DNA from: Prochlorococcus sp. AG-409-P01
Lineage (GTDB): Bacteria; Cyanobacteriota; Cyanobacteriia; PCC-6307; Cyanobiaceae
Assembly: GCA_003215335.1 (NCBI GenBank)
Contig: QCKM01000004.1
Location: 116,643-180,642, forward strand
Direction of reading: 5' to 3'
DNA length: 64,000 nt
Shown: piece by piece, positions 1 through 9,328 of the stretch
Position numbering within the stretch: position 1 is the first letter of the stretch
Layout of the letters: each line of letters starts with the position of its first letter
Program-made: the position numbers and the translations under genes
The notes under the pieces: model-generated
The model's input: only the letters and a program-made list of their open reading frames with translations
Told to the model about the DNA's origin: nothing
Database searches by the model: none

Positions 1-3000
1 CTTCTAAAGGTTCATCTGCCTCTGCAGCCATTTTTACACCTTGATCGATAAGTGCCATTTGATTTATAAATAAATCACGGAACACACCTGAGCAATTCAC
101 AACAACATCAATTCTTGGTCTTCCAAGCTCTTCTAGAGGTATTAGTTCCAATTTGTTTACACGGCCAACTGAGTCTGGTTTTGGTCTAACACCTATGAAC
201 CATAGGATTTGTGCTAATGATTCACCATAGGTTTTTATATTGTCGGTACCCCATAAAACGCAAGCGATTGTTTCCGGCCAACCTCCCTGCTCTTGCTTTT
301 GTCTTTCTATCAACTTGTCCACAACACCTTTAGCTGCTGCTACGGCTGCTGTTGTTGGAATTGATTGTGGATCTAATGCATGGATGTTTTTACCACTTGG
401 CAATACGCCAGGGTTTCTTATTGGATCTCCACCAGGACCAGGTATTACGTAATTCCCATCGAGAGCATTTAGAAGACTCTCCATTTCTTTATCTGCACAA
501 ATCTGAGTCAGGCAGAAATTTAAGTAATCAAAAAGCTTATCTAATTCAATTTGGTCAATGGCTTTAAATCCATTCCTTGCACAGGCTTTATTCCATGGTG
601 AAGTTGAATCAAAACCTAACCGCTTAAAAAGATCATTTGCCATGCCTATTAAGTTTCTCTTCATACTTACACGACCTTCTTTATCGGTCAGCTCATTCAC
701 CATTGAGCTAATAGCCATTCGACATGTTTCGGTTATGTTTCGATTTAGCTCAACATCTTTAAGTAGACCTTCATCATTTCCTTTATAAATATCTTCGATA
801 TTTCTATCAATTGATTCTGCGAGAAGACCTGGAAGAGAGCGAAGCCCATCTTCTTCTCTTTCCAAAGCTGCGATGCTTACAAGGGTTGCTATTGCCTCTT
901 CTGCAGTTGGCGGTTTCCCGATTGTATGAAGTCCACAAGGAAGTAAGCGACTTTCTATCTCCATTAATTGGCTATAAACGGCTCCAACTACTGCATCTCG
1001 TTTTTCTAGATCTAATGAGGATGCATCATCACTTGGAAGGGTTACATCTTGATCAAGGTTGCATTTTTTAGCTGTTTCAACTATTGCATTTACGATTTGA
1101 ATACCTCTACCACTTTCTCGTAGTTGTTGATAGGAACCTACTAATTCTCCTAGTTCTTTAAGTCCCTTATAGAGACCTGCATTTTCCGCAGGAGGTGTTA
1201 GATAACTAATTGTAGATGCATAGCCTCTCCTCTTTGCAATTGTTGCTTCAGAGGGGTTATTTGCTGCATAGTAATAGAGATTTGGAAGTCCACCAATTAA
1301 AGAATCTGGATAACAAGTTTCACTCATGCCCATTTGTTTTCCAGGCATAAATTCGAGTGAACCATGAGTACCAAAATGCAATACTGCATCTGCTTTCCAT
1401 ACCTTTTCTAGGTAGGTGTAGTAAGCAGCAAAACCATGATGAGGGCTTGCACTTCTAGAGTAGAGAAGCCTCATTGGATCTCCTTCATATCCAAATGTTG
1501 GTTGAACACCAACAAAAACATTTCCAAAATGTCGACCATAAATAAGTAGGTTTTGTCCATCACTGTTTAAATTTCCAGGTGGTTTACCCCAGTTCTCTTC
1601 TAGACGTTCGCAATAAGGAGTTAATGACTGGTACTCTTTGACGCTCATTCGATGAGCAATTGAAAGTTCTGGTGCTCCTTGAAGTGCTTCAGGGTCATTT
1701 ATAAGTGCTTCCATTAATGCTTTTGCATCTCTTGGCATGTCTTTTATGACATAGCCCTGTCCTTTCATCTCTTGAAGTACTCGGTGAATTGAACCAAAAA
1801 CGTCCAGATATGCTGCTGTTCCAACATTGCCTTTGTCAGGCGGAAAACTAAAGACTGTTATTGCAAGTTTTTTCTCGGATCTTGGCTTGATTCTCAATGA
1901 GGACCAGCGAATAGCCCTTTCTGCAATTGCATCAACTCTGTCTTGAAGAGTATGAGCTTTACCAGTCGCATCATCTCTACCTGATAGCACTATTGGCTCT
2001 ATTGCTCCATCTAGTTCTGGAATTGCAATTTGTAGAGCTACTTGGACTGGGTGCAGTCCAAGATCACTCCCTTCCCATTCTTGTGTGGTTTGAAAAACCA
2101 AAGGGAGGGCGACCATATATGGGCGATTAAGTCTTTTTAAAGATTCGATTGCTTTTGGGTGGTCTTGTCTGGCTGGCCCACCAACAAGAGCAAATCCAGT
2201 AAGAGATACGACCCCATCAACAAGTGGTTCATCTTGATTGAGGGGGTCGAAAAAGAATTCATTTACTGGTTTAGAAAAATCGAGCCCTCCACAGAAGATT
2301 GGAATAACGCGAGCACCTCTGAATTCCAATTCTTGAATAACAGCCACATAATGTGCTTCGTCACCAGTAACAATGTGACTTCGCTGAAGTACTAGACCAA
2401 TTATTGGGCCTTTGCGAGCTAAATCATTGAGATCTTCTCTGCTTTTTGTCCAGTTGAGGTATTCCTTAATATCCTCGAACATGTTTGGAGCCAATGGATG
2501 CCAGATTCCTAAATCCGGAAATACTTCAGGTTCCGCAACTTTTATTTCTGGTCGTATTTGTCCTTCTTTTGCTGGAAAAACATATTTATCAGCAAGCATT
2601 AAAAGAAAATTGCGCAGATTTTCTGGAGTTCCTCCTAGCCAATATTGAAAGCTAAGCATGAAACTTCGGGCATCTTGTGCTTTGTCAACAGGCAGGTATT
2701 TGAGAACTGTTGGAAGAGTGTTTAGCAGTTTGAGCATTGCGTCTTGGAAACCTGCTCCTCCAGACTCTTTGCGTTTTTTCATGAAACCAGCTATGACACT
2801 TTTGCTTTGGCCTAGCTGAGCCATAGAAAAGGTCCCAAGTTTGTTTAGTCGCATCACTTCCGGCATGGAAGGGAAAACAACAGCAGCTTTAAGCCGATCT
2901 CTATGGGGGGATACTGCCTCTACAACTTTCTGAGCAAGATCTTCTATAAAAATTAAGGACGCAATGAATACATCTGCCTCAGAGACATCTTTCTGGAAAT

Positions 3001-3148
3001 CACTGTAATTATCAGAATCACGTAACTCTTCTATTAGATAGCCACTCAGTTCAATTCCTAATGCCCCCTTCTGCGCATTAAGTGCATTGGCAGCTTGAGT
3101 CAAGGCATTTTGGTATTGAGGCTCCAGAACTACGTACACAACTTTCAT
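1..3148 (-). CDS. chlH: Magnesium chelatase subunit H, N-terminal ~1049 residues (cut by window edge)
   Basis: This is the large porphyrin-binding subunit of Mg-protoporphyrin IX chelatase. With ChlI and ChlD it inserts Mg2+ at the branch point from haem to chlorophyll. Reading the minus strand from the ATG at 3148 gives one uninterrupted frame to base 1. The protein starts [19 protein letters not shown] and contains typical ChlH stretches such as [16 protein letters not shown] and [20 protein letters not shown] ribosome site lies a few bases before the ATG, and an upstream ATG is out of frame, which fixes this start. Family members are about 1330 residues, so roughly the last 280 are outside the window. 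It is divergently arranged with dapB across a 187-base gap that must hold both promoters. Confidence 0.97.
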   Translation of the reverse strand, partial: MKVVYVVLEPQYQNALTQAANALNAQKGALGIELSGYLIEELRDSDNYSDFQKDVSEADVFIASLIFIEDLAQKVVEAVSPHRDRLKAAVVFPSMPEVMRLNKLGTFSMAQLGQSKSVIAGFMKKRKESGGAGFQDAMLKLLNTLPTVLKYLPVDKAQDARSFMLSFQYWLGGTPENLRNFLLMLADKYVFPAKEGQIRPEIKVAEPEVFPDLGIWHPLAPNMFEDIKEYLNWTKSREDLNDLARKGPIIGLVLQRSHIVTGDEAHYVAVIQELEFRGARVIPIFCGGLDFSKPVNEFFFDPLNQDEPLVDGVVSLTGFALVGGPARQDHPKAIESLKRLNRPYMVALPLVFQTTQEWEGSDLGLHPVQVALQIAIPELDGAIEPIVLSGRDDATGKAHTLQDRVDAIAERAIRWSSLRIKPRSEKKLAITVFSFPPDKGNVGTAAYLDVFGSIHRVLQEMKGQGYVIKDMPRDAKALMEALINDPEALQGAPELSIAHRMSVKEYQSLTPYCERLEENWGKPPGNLNSDGQNLLIYGRHFGNVFVGVQPTFGYEGDPMRLLYSRSASPHHGFAAYYTYLEKVWKADAVLHFGTHGSLEFMPGKQMGMSETCYPDSLIGGLPNLYYYAANNPSEATIAKRRGYASTISYLTPPAENAGLYKGLKELGELVGSYQQLRESGRGIQIVNAIVETAKKCNLDQDVTLPSDDASSLDLEKRDAVVGAVYSQLMEIESRLLPCGLHTIGKPPTAEEAIATLVSIAALEREEDGLRSLPGLLAESIDRNIEDIYKGNDEGLLKDVELNRNITETCRMAISSMVNELTDKEGRVSMKRNLIGMANDLFKRLGFDSTSPWNKACARNGFKAIDQIELDKLFDYLNFCLTQICADKEMESLLNALDGNYVIPGPGGDPIRNPGVLPSGKNIHALDPQSIPTTAAVAAAKGVVDKLIERQKQEQGGWPETIACVLWGTDNIKTYGESLAQILWFIGVRPKPDSVGRVNKLELIPLEELGRPRIDVVVNCSGVFRDLFINQMALIDQGVKMAAEADEPLE

Positions 3149-3335
3149 AACCGCCTCATGGCAGTTACTATCTGCAGGCAATACTCTGCGATTGGCGGAG
3201 CGAACCTGCGTAAACATAGCTTTTCCTGATTATTCTGCGAAGCCTACGAGCGTATGGGGTCTTTCTGTGAGCCTTTGCCTTTTGGTGTTACATGCGTAGT
3301 CTTGATTTTTAAATTGGTCAAAACATTTTTTACAT

Positions 3336-4187
3336 ATGTCATTAGCTGATCCAAGCCCAATTTCCGTTGTTGTAGCAGGCGCCTTAGGCCGAATGGGTGC
3401 AGAGGTCGTTCGAGCAATTGACAATAGTGACCATATGAAACTTGTTGCGGCACTTGATACAGAACCTGATAAAGAAGGCGTCGATATCGGATTGGAATTG
3501 GGCTTGGGTGAATTGAATATTCCTTTGTCTTCAGATTTTGAAGGCTGCTTATGTTCTGCAAGTCAATCAGTTCGCGACTTGGGAACTGGAATGGGAGCTG
3601 TACTAGTTGACTTCACTCATCCCTCAGTTGTTTATGAGCACACGCGCGCTTCTATTGCATACGGTGTTCATCCTGTTATTGGGACTACAGGATTAACACC
3701 AGAACAATTATTTGAACTCAAGGAATTTGCTGAGAAAGCCTCTATTGGAACTGCTGTAATTCCAAATTTTTCAATCGGAATGGTTTTGCTTCAGCAGGCC
3801 GCTGCAGCTGCTGCACGTTTTTATGACCATGCTGAGTTGACTGAGCTCCATCACAACCGCAAGGCTGATGCACCTAGTGGGACCTGTATTAAGACAGCAG
3901 AGTTAATAGAAGAAATAGGTAAGAATTTTAATCATTCTGAAGTCGAAGAGCATGAATCTCTCCCTGGATGTAGAGGTGGAATTCGTCCCAGCGGGCTTAG
4001 GCTCCATTCAGTTCGCCTGCCAGGGTTAGTTGCGCATCAGGAGGTGATTTTTGGAGCGCCAGGTGAGTCTTATACCCTTAGACATGACACAGTGGATCGA
4101 TCTTCTTACATGCCAGGAGTTCTCTTGGCAGTTCGGAAGGTTAGAAAGCTTCCTGGTCTTGTATATGGACTTGAAAAATTACTTTGA
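3336..4187 (+). CDS. dapB: 4-hydroxy-tetrahydrodipicolinate reductase
   Basis: This enzyme reduces the HTPA/dihydrodipicolinate intermediate with NAD(P)H in the diaminopimelate-lysine pathway, supplying both protein lysine and peptidoglycan cross-links. The Rossmann dinucleotide motif GALGRMG is at residues 15-21. The family substrate and catalytic block [12 protein letters not shown] lies near residues 170-182 and carries the conserved His pair and Lys. Length (283 aa) is slightly above the usual ~270 because of a short N-terminal extension. The ATG at 3336 is the first good start after the chlH-dapB promoter gap. The next gene follows after 15 bases in the same direction, so the two are probably co-transcribed. 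Confidence 0.97.
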   Translation: MSLADPSPISVVVAGALGRMGAEVVRAIDNSDHMKLVAALDTEPDKEGVDIGLELGLGELNIPLSSDFEGCLCSASQSVRDLGTGMGAVLVDFTHPSVVYEHTRASIAYGVHPVIGTTGLTPEQLFELKEFAEKASIGTAVIPNFSIGMVLLQQAAAAAARFYDHAELTELHHNRKADAPSGTCIKTAELIEEIGKNFNHSEVEEHESLPGCRGGIRPSGLRLHSVRLPGLVAHQEVIFGAPGESYTLRHDTVDRSSYMPGVLLAVRKVRKLPGLVYGLEKLL

Positions 4188-4202
4188 TAGTTTCAACTAA
4201 GT

Positions 4203-4859
4203 ATGCTAATTCCACTTCGCCCAGGAGAACTTCAAAGGCTTATTCCAGCTGTTGCCACTGGTAATCAGTTTGGAGCTGCATTGGGGGATCCTCAAAAGAT
4301 TTTGCAGAGGGTCATGATTTCCTCTATTGGAGGCGTTATTACTCTTCTTATCAGCCAGAACCAAGTTGCTAGTAGGTGGTATTCAATTTGGTTGGTTATT
4401 GGTGTAGTTTTTCTTCTATATATTCTTTGGGGTCCAATAATAGAAGCTGGTCAAAAGAATTCACAACTTCGTAGATATCCAATGACTGCTATTTTTGATG
4501 GTCAGATTTCTGATATTTTTACTAGAGAAAAAATTGAAAATAGACATGAGCAGGCAGATAAACTTGGCAAGCTTGAGTTGGTTGAAAATAGACGCACATG
4601 GCTATTCTTGGAGTTAGAGGATGAAGATGGTTATTTAGGACAATTGTGCTTCCCGATGGATAAGAATCATCAAATCTTAAAAAGAGGACAAAGAATATTG
4701 TGTTTAGTATTTAGTGAAAGAAAAGATTTTTCGACTATTGATGCATTAAGTGATGCTTGGCTTCCTTCGCAAAGAATCTGGGTAGGTGAGTATCCCTATT
4801 TGCTAAGACCAGCCTTCCAGGAGCTTTGTCAGATGAGATTATTTGGAAATCAATATTAA
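4203..4859 (+). CDS. Conserved cyanobacterial membrane protein of unknown function
   Basis: I do not recognise a characterised function. The protein is 218 aa, and I believe it belongs to a cyanobacterial/plastid lineage family that is sometimes loosely labelled a transporter permease. It has a basic N-terminal ~40 residues, then two hydrophobic segments (about 40-52 and 60-80), then a ~140-residue soluble C-terminal part rich in charged residues. That layout suggests a double-pass anchor with a cytoplasmic or stromal-side domain rather than a channel. It starts with ATG 15 bases after dapB and is probably in the same transcript. The transporter label should not be trusted: nothing in the sequence shows a permease fold. 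Confidence 0.75.
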   Translation: MLIPLRPGELQRLIPAVATGNQFGAALGDPQKILQRVMISSIGGVITLLISQNQVASRWYSIWLVIGVVFLLYILWGPIIEAGQKNSQLRRYPMTAIFDGQISDIFTREKIENRHEQADKLGKLELVENRRTWLFLELEDEDGYLGQLCFPMDKNHQILKRGQRILCLVFSERKDFSTIDALSDAWLPSQRIWVGEYPYLLRPAFQELCQMRLFGNQY

Positions 4860-4928
4860 ACTATTGCCACTATTATTTTAATGTTGAAATATCAGCTTCA
4901 AATGGATAAATATCAATTTATCATGCTA

Positions 4929-4950
4929 CATTCAAATCTTCTTTTGAATG
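4929..4950. repeat. Perfect 8-bp hairpin after the dapB transcript
   Basis: Arms CATTCAAA (4929-4936) and TTTGAATG (4943-4950) are exactly complementary around a 6-base loop, 69 bases after the stop at 4859. There is no T-run after it, so it is only a weak candidate for a rho-independent terminator. It may instead be an RNA-processing or stability element. Confidence 0.35.
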
Positions 4951-5057
4951 GCTGTACATATAATCAATTATGAGATATATATGCTATTTTAATATTATCA
5001 GCTTTGTTTTTCTATGAACAGCTTTGATAGTTCTATTTTAATTATATTTTTGCTTCT

Positions 5058-6197
5058 ATGGTAGTTCGAGCAAAAATTCTTGGTGCTGGTCCAACCGGAT
5101 CAATGCTTGCAATTGCATTTGCAAGTGTTGGTACAAGCGTGAGTATTTATGACCCATTTAATGAGAAGCAACTGTTATCTAGGTCAAGAGCATATGCAAT
5201 TACACATTCTTCTCGAAGACTACTACAAAGATTGAATCTATGGCAATCATTAGAAGGAAAACTAATTCCTTTTTCTAAGTTGTCAATCCAAGACAGAGAG
5301 ACTTCTTCCATTGTTACTTTTAATACCTCAGACCTCTCAAGAAATAACCGTCAATCGGATCACATAGGTTGGATATTAGATCATACTTCATTGATGGAAG
5401 TATTATTTTCTAAATTAAATACGCTTGCAAATGTAGAAGTTAAATTCGAATCTGATTCAGATTTAAGTAGTTCCAAGTTTGATATGGTCTTTGCAGCAGA
5501 CGGTCCAACATCCCCTTCTAGAGAATCGCTAGGCATTAAGTCTTGGATGTTTAAGTATAATCAAGGATGTTTAACAGCCAAAGTCATATTAAGGGGAGTT
5601 GACTCAGGAACTGCATATGAATTATTTCGTGCTGAGGGACCATTGGCTATTTTGCCAATGGGTGGAGAGGTTTTTCAAATAGTTTGGAGTGCCCCTTATG
5701 ACAAATGCCTCGAAAGAGCAAGTTTTGAATCATCTAGATTTCTTGACGCCCTCTCAAGTGTTTTGCCAGATAGGTTTGAACCTGATTTGCTTGTAGACAA
5801 TCCAACTGCTTTTCCTTTAAAAATAGCTTTTGCGAATAGCTTCTACCGTGGCAATGTTCTTCTAGTAGGCGAGAGTTGCCATAGTTGTCACCCTGTCGGA
5901 GGTCAAGGCCTCAATCTTTGTTGGAGAGATGTAAGTTGCTTGATGTTTTTAATGCAAAAGGTAAATACAGGTTGTTTGGCTATAACAAAACTTTCTAAGC
6001 AATATAGAGGCCATAGATTTAATGATCTAATAGCAGTAGGAATCCTTACCGATTTAGTTGTCCGCCTATTTTCTAATCGTTCTTTTATTCTTTTGCTAAT
6101 TCGTACCCCTATGATGTCAATTTTATCTAAGTCCTCTTTATTAAGAAAGTTACTTTTAAAAACAATGACTGATGGCCCTATATCGTTGTTCAAATAA
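5058..6197 (+). CDS. UbiH/Coq6-family FAD-dependent monooxygenase
   Basis: This is a flavoprotein hydroxylase of the UbiH/UbiF/Coq6 group. In cyanobacteria these are candidates for ring hydroxylation in quinone (plastoquinone-type) synthesis. The N-terminal FAD-binding GAGPTG motif is at residues 9-14. A second FAD/ribityl motif near residues 268-285 reads VLLVGESCHSCHPVGGQG, where family members usually have G-D followed by small residues and H. Here the Asp is Glu and two Cys flank the His, which is a departure worth noting. Total length of 379 aa is normal for the family. The start ATG at 5058 has no obvious purine-rich ribosome site, which is common in this genome. The exact substrate cannot be read from the sequence. 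Confidence 0.85.
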   Translation: MVVRAKILGAGPTGSMLAIAFASVGTSVSIYDPFNEKQLLSRSRAYAITHSSRRLLQRLNLWQSLEGKLIPFSKLSIQDRETSSIVTFNTSDLSRNNRQSDHIGWILDHTSLMEVLFSKLNTLANVEVKFESDSDLSSSKFDMVFAADGPTSPSRESLGIKSWMFKYNQGCLTAKVILRGVDSGTAYELFRAEGPLAILPMGGEVFQIVWSAPYDKCLERASFESSRFLDALSSVLPDRFEPDLLVDNPTAFPLKIAFANSFYRGNVLLVGESCHSCHPVGGQGLNLCWRDVSCLMFLMQKVNTGCLAITKLSKQYRGHRFNDLIAVGILTDLVVRLFSNRSFILLLIRTPMMSILSKSSLLRKLLLKTMTDGPISLFK

Positions 6198-6230
6198 AAT
6201 GTCAGAATAAATTAAAATAAACTTTATATA

Positions 6231-6437
6231 GTGGTAATTACCAGCCATTCGCAGCCAAAACCACCTGCCCAACTTCTCTCCTACCTCCAGCAGAGAGTTG
6301 GGCTTAGTGACCAGGCTCTTGAACTAGGAATCAGGCAAGCAAATCTTGAGCAAGCTCCTCTACCTATTGTCCTTTGGAGTTTTGGATTGATTAGTGTTTC
6401 TCAATTTGATGAATTACTAAACTGGGACGATAAGTAA
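6231..6437 (+). CDS. DUF2949 family small protein
   Basis: This 68-residue protein resembles the cyanobacterial DUF2949 family, for which I know no function. After a Pro-rich start it has a compact helical core, with the block LLSYLQQRVGLSDQALELG followed by PLPIVLWSFGLIS. That pattern of alternating hydrophobic positions suggests a small helix-turn-helix-like or adaptor fold. It begins with GTG 33 bases after the UbiH-like gene and could share its transcript. There is no signal peptide or membrane helix. Confidence 0.75.
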   Translation: MVITSHSQPKPPAQLLSYLQQRVGLSDQALELGIRQANLEQAPLPIVLWSFGLISVSQFDELLNWDDK

Positions 6438-6809
6438 TTCATTTCTAATCCTAGTCACTAATTAACTTCTATTAATTCATCTCATGGCTTTTACTAGAAC
6501 ATATCTCTGTTTCCTATAGTTTTTATTATCGCTATCTTTGTCATTAAATCTAAATAATATCTCCCTGCTCCAACTATACTCCATTAGAGACCTTTGAAAA
6601 TTCACTTGACCCTTCCTGTATAAATACCAGTTTGTGAGTATGCATTGATCTAAGTACATGCTTTTTAGATATAAGACTCTTGTCTGTTTCTGGATATTTG
6701 TGCCTTTATTAGTGACTTGATCCACCAAGCCTGCCATTATCTCAACAATGAAGAATGCAAACCCCAAGAAAATGCTTAGGCTCTTTAGCTACAGAGCTTC
6801 AAACAAGTT
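6438..6809. other. 372-base intergenic region without a convincing gene
   Basis: This AT-rich stretch lies between DUF2949 and DUF3038. A minus-strand reading frame of 96 codons (6477-6767) would start at TTG. It has no recognisable domain, no ribosome site and a composition like the surrounding noncoding DNA, so I do not call it. Short complementary segments (GCTCT/AGAGC near 6780-6797) sit just ahead of the DUF3038 start and may fold in its leader. Confidence 0.4.
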
Positions 6810-7352
6810 ATGGATATGACCCAAGCATCTAAAACTAAGCGAGCAATCTTGGGAAGAAGAGCCTGTGAGAGGCTCGACCTTTTATTGCTTGTTATAGAAG
6901 CTCTGGATTTAAATAGTTCCGAGGCGATGCTTTTTACTTCTCATAAATTAGGTTTTCAGGCTCTGTTTCCAAACAGGGTCGAATTATGGAAAAGACGTTG
7001 TTACAACCCTCTTAGGAAAACCACTAGAAGAGGAAATCTCAGTGAAGTTGATGCTGAAGCTCTAATAAAACTTCTTTGTTCGATGGCAGATCGCTTGTAT
7101 CCAGTACTTCGACAACTATTGTCTAAAAAGGAGCCCAAGGCTCTTAATGATGAACGTTGGAATCTTTTCGGAACCAGGTTAAATGAACTGATTCAAGAAA
7201 GAATGAATCTTCGTAGAGGAGCAGTACAGAGGCTCTTGTCCAAAGAGGATATGAATTCCTTTCATTATGAGTTGATTTTTACTCTTGCACTAGCTGCAGG
7301 ACCTGGAGGTGTCGATCGTTTGAGAGCCTCTCTTCTTGACCCTTTCTCTTGA
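6810..7352 (+). CDS. DUF3038 family protein
   Basis: This 180-residue protein matches the cyanobacterial DUF3038 family as I know it: an all-alpha, charged, soluble protein with blocks such as CERLDLLLLVIEALDLNSSE near the start and RMNLRRGAVQRLLS near residue 135. No function is established. The first ATG (6810) is followed by another at 6816, and either could be used. The gene ends at the base before the next reading frame opens, and its partner (DUF4335) starts only 12 bases later. The two families are usually neighbours in cyanobacteria, which points to a shared function or a complex. Confidence 0.8.
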   Translation: MDMTQASKTKRAILGRRACERLDLLLLVIEALDLNSSEAMLFTSHKLGFQALFPNRVELWKRRCYNPLRKTTRRGNLSEVDAEALIKLLCSMADRLYPVLRQLLSKKEPKALNDERWNLFGTRLNELIQERMNLRRGAVQRLLSKEDMNSFHYELIFTLALAAGPGGVDRLRASLLDPFS

Positions 7353-7364
7353 TTGGTGGAAATA

Positions 7365-7970
7365 ATGTTGAAACTTTCATTTCGTTATGATCAAACATCA
7401 GCCCGTCTTGAAGTTGATGGTCTTCCAGATATTTCATTGGGACACTCAGAAGAAACTATTGGAATTATTTCGAGTTGGACACTTCAATTAGTTGGTTCTC
7501 CTGAATTATCTGGAAAGAGAGTTCATCTTGAATCAATGATGGCTGCCGTTTTGCCTTATGCACGACATCGCCTCTCAGGTGTAAAGCGTGCTTTTGGTGA
7601 TGAACATCAACCAGTATCTATTTCCCCCAATGAATCTGGTCATAAACTTCTGCTAAGAAGTAGTCAAAAGGGTGTTAAACCTTTGACGGTTCATCTTGAT
7701 GATGCCGAATTGACTGATCTTGTTAGATGCTTGGATGCATTGCGATTAGACATTCGAGTCAAAGTCTCCTGGCAAATTCCTTCATATAGACCACTTCACC
7801 ATAAAGACATCGCTGATCGAGTTCCTTTTGCTAGGCGCTTTACAGCCGCTCTGATTGGAATATCAGCATTTGTCTCTGTCGCTGCCATTGGGCTTCTGAT
7901 ACCTATTCCTGAAGGTTCCGACCTGTCTCCTATAGAGGCTCGATTGACTATGCCGACACGCAAACTATGA
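7365..7970 (+). CDS. DUF4335 family protein with C-terminal membrane helix
   Basis: This is the partner of the DUF3038 protein, about 201 aa from the ATG at 7365. A TTG 12 bases upstream is in frame but less likely. The body is soluble, with the family-like start MLKLSFRYDQTSARLEVDGL, and ends in one hydrophobic segment (AALIGISAFVSVAAIGLLIP, around residues 160-180) before a short basic tail. This makes it a tail-anchored type protein that could tether DUF3038 to the thylakoid or plasma membrane. Function is unknown; the localisation is inferred from the helix only. Confidence 0.78.
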   Translation: MLKLSFRYDQTSARLEVDGLPDISLGHSEETIGIISSWTLQLVGSPELSGKRVHLESMMAAVLPYARHRLSGVKRAFGDEHQPVSISPNESGHKLLLRSSQKGVKPLTVHLDDAELTDLVRCLDALRLDIRVKVSWQIPSYRPLHHKDIADRVPFARRFTAALIGISAFVSVAAIGLLIPIPEGSDLSPIEARLTMPTRKL

Positions 7971-8053
7971 TCTTGTTTGTTGACTACTCTTTCGATTAGG
8001 TCACAATTGAGAAGCCATCTAAACATCATTCGGAAATGCTCCCCTCATGGGAC

Positions 8054-8070
8054 AAGATTGGTCCAATCTT
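8054..8070. repeat. 17-base perfect palindrome
   Basis: AAGATTGG, a single T, then CCAATCTT form an exact inverted repeat in the 209-base gap between DUF4335 and the next gene, about 110 bases before the next start. The near-zero loop makes a stem in RNA awkward, so a dimeric DNA-binding site is the more natural reading. No known regulator site matches it. Confidence 0.35.
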
Positions 8071-8179
8071 CAAAAACCATAACCCCTACGAAGTAACTTT
8101 GTTTCTTAATCTGAATGAATCTTGCCACCAATCCTAAACAATTCGCTGTAAAAATATCTTTTTCTTTTCTATTTAAACT

Positions 8180-8575
8180 ATGACTACTAATGGTTCTCAA
8201 AATAATAGAGTTTCACAACGCAATGTTTTTCGTCGACGCACATCTAGGTCTCACCCTATTTGGCGGTTATTAGTTGAATCAATAGTCTTATTATCTGCTG
8301 GAAGTGGCATATTGTATTTTCTTAATTTATTGCCAGAAAAGTTCGATGGAGTGGTTTTTTTACGCCAAGGAATCTCTGATTTGATCGAAGGCACAATGCA
8401 GCTTCTTAATGCCTTTATAAATCTTGGTTCACTTATTTTAATTGGACTATTGGTTTTATTAGGATTGTTACTTCTATTAGGAGGCGTTTGGCGATTTATT
8501 AGATTTATCACGAAGCTTTTACACAAGATCTTAAAGTCGCCAAGCACCAGAAACAATAAAAGCTTAAGTGATTGA
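8180..8575 (+). CDS. Small membrane protein of unknown function
   Basis: This is a 131-residue protein without a domain I recognise. It has a basic, Arg-rich N-terminus (residues 1-28), a hydrophobic helix at about 30-48, an amphipathic linker, and a long Leu/Gly-rich segment at about 80-105 followed by a basic tail. Two membrane spans with positively charged ends on the same side are the simplest topology. It starts at ATG 8180 and is followed after 15 bases by the DCC-family gene. The pair may therefore be an operon in which this protein is a membrane partner of the oxidoreductase, but that is inference. Confidence 0.7.
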   Translation: MTTNGSQNNRVSQRNVFRRRTSRSHPIWRLLVESIVLLSAGSGILYFLNLLPEKFDGVVFLRQGISDLIEGTMQLLNAFINLGSLILIGLLVLLGLLLLLGGVWRFIRFITKLLHKILKSPSTRNNKSLSD

Positions 8576-8590
8576 TTAATAATAAGTGAC

Positions 8591-9016
8591 ATGCATTCAA
8601 TAACTTCACTAATTGACGACAAGAATAAGCGACCTGTTTTTATCTATGATGGTGGTTGTCCATTTTGTAAATACTTTGCCGAGCTTAGTGAATTAAGAAG
8701 CGGTATACCATCTTTAATTATTATTGATGGAAGAGCTAATTCTGAGATTCGAGGCAATTTGTTATCACGAGGATTTAATTTAAAAGATGGAGCAATTCTT
8801 ATGATAGGTGATGATATATTTTATGGATCTAATGCAGTTCATTGGCTTTGTTCAAGGATGGATCCTTCAGATCGCCTTTTAGCTCTCATTTCAAAAATCT
8901 TTTCAGTTCGCAGTCGCTCATACAATCTTTACCCTTTTCTATTGTTTGCTCGCAAAGTAGCTCTTTCATTCAAAGGCCTTGATGTTGACCCTGACCTTGA
9001 CACTACAAATGATTAA
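8591..9016 (+). CDS. DCC family (DUF393) thiol-disulfide oxidoreductase-like protein
   Basis: This 141-residue member of the DUF393 family has a thioredoxin-like fold. The signature D-G-G-C-P-F-C lies at residues 20-26, with the two Cys at 23 and 26 forming the predicted redox pair. The following strands (LIIIDGRA) and the C-terminal helical part fit the family. No signal peptide is seen, so it should act in the cytoplasm or bound to a membrane partner. The ATG at 8591 directly follows the small membrane protein gene. The substrate is unknown. Confidence 0.85.
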   Translation: MHSITSLIDDKNKRPVFIYDGGCPFCKYFAELSELRSGIPSLIIIDGRANSEIRGNLLSRGFNLKDGAILMIGDDIFYGSNAVHWLCSRMDPSDRLLALISKIFSVRSRSYNLYPFLLFARKVALSFKGLDVDPDLDTTND

Positions 9017-9328
9017 TTTACATTAGCTTTCTTTTTTCATCCTTATTCGAGAAGCCTTTTAAATTTGTCGCCTTAAATATTTTTAGCTATATATTATTTT
9101 GCTTTTAAGGCAGTTTGTCCATTTAGAAACCAGTCCTTTTGTGCCTTTCACTGAAGGTCGAGAATCTTATGTTGCCATTTCAGCTTTCAGCACAACCAAT
9201 TACTCAAGGTAAGGGGGGGGGCGACTTCTCCCCTGGCGCTATATTCTCTAAGCTATCTAAAGAGAATCTATGTGGCATCTTTACAGAATCCCAAATGCTG
9301 CTACTATCCTTTTAGCTGGGTTTGTGCG
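9017..9328. other. 312-base region with G9 run, hairpin and possible small ORF
   Basis: The stretch contains a TATATATTAT element near 9088-9097 that could serve as a -10 region. It also has a run of nine G at 9213-9221 that can pair with CCCC at 9229-9232, and an exact 7-bp inverted repeat (ATTCTCT 9243-9249, AGAGAAT 9261-9267). A 48-codon reading frame (9169-9315) crosses the G-run and is listed separately. The region ends at the start chosen for the next gene. Confidence 0.5.
9169..9315 (+). CDS. Possible small protein, 48 codons
   Basis: An ATG at 9169, with AAGG about 11 bases upstream, opens a frame that begins MLPFQLSAQPITQGKGGGDF and ends at TAG 9313-9315. Codon choice looks ordinary for this genome, and the predicted peptide is soluble with a Gly-rich stretch encoded by the G9 run. 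I recognise no family. It overlaps nothing called with confidence and lies in a gap that is large for this genome. It could equally be a chance frame in the leader of the downstream gene. Confidence 0.3.
   Translation: MLPFQLSAQPITQGKGGGDFSPGAIFSKLSKENLCGIFTESQMLLLSF

Noticed and set aside
3230..3561. Two minus-strand frames overlapping the start of dapB
   Set aside because: They are antisense to a clearly coding gene and lack any domain; the dapB frame explains the sequence.
6477..6767. Minus-strand frame of 96 codons in a gap
   Set aside because: It would start at TTG without ribosome site, has no recognisable domain and resembles the noncoding composition around it.
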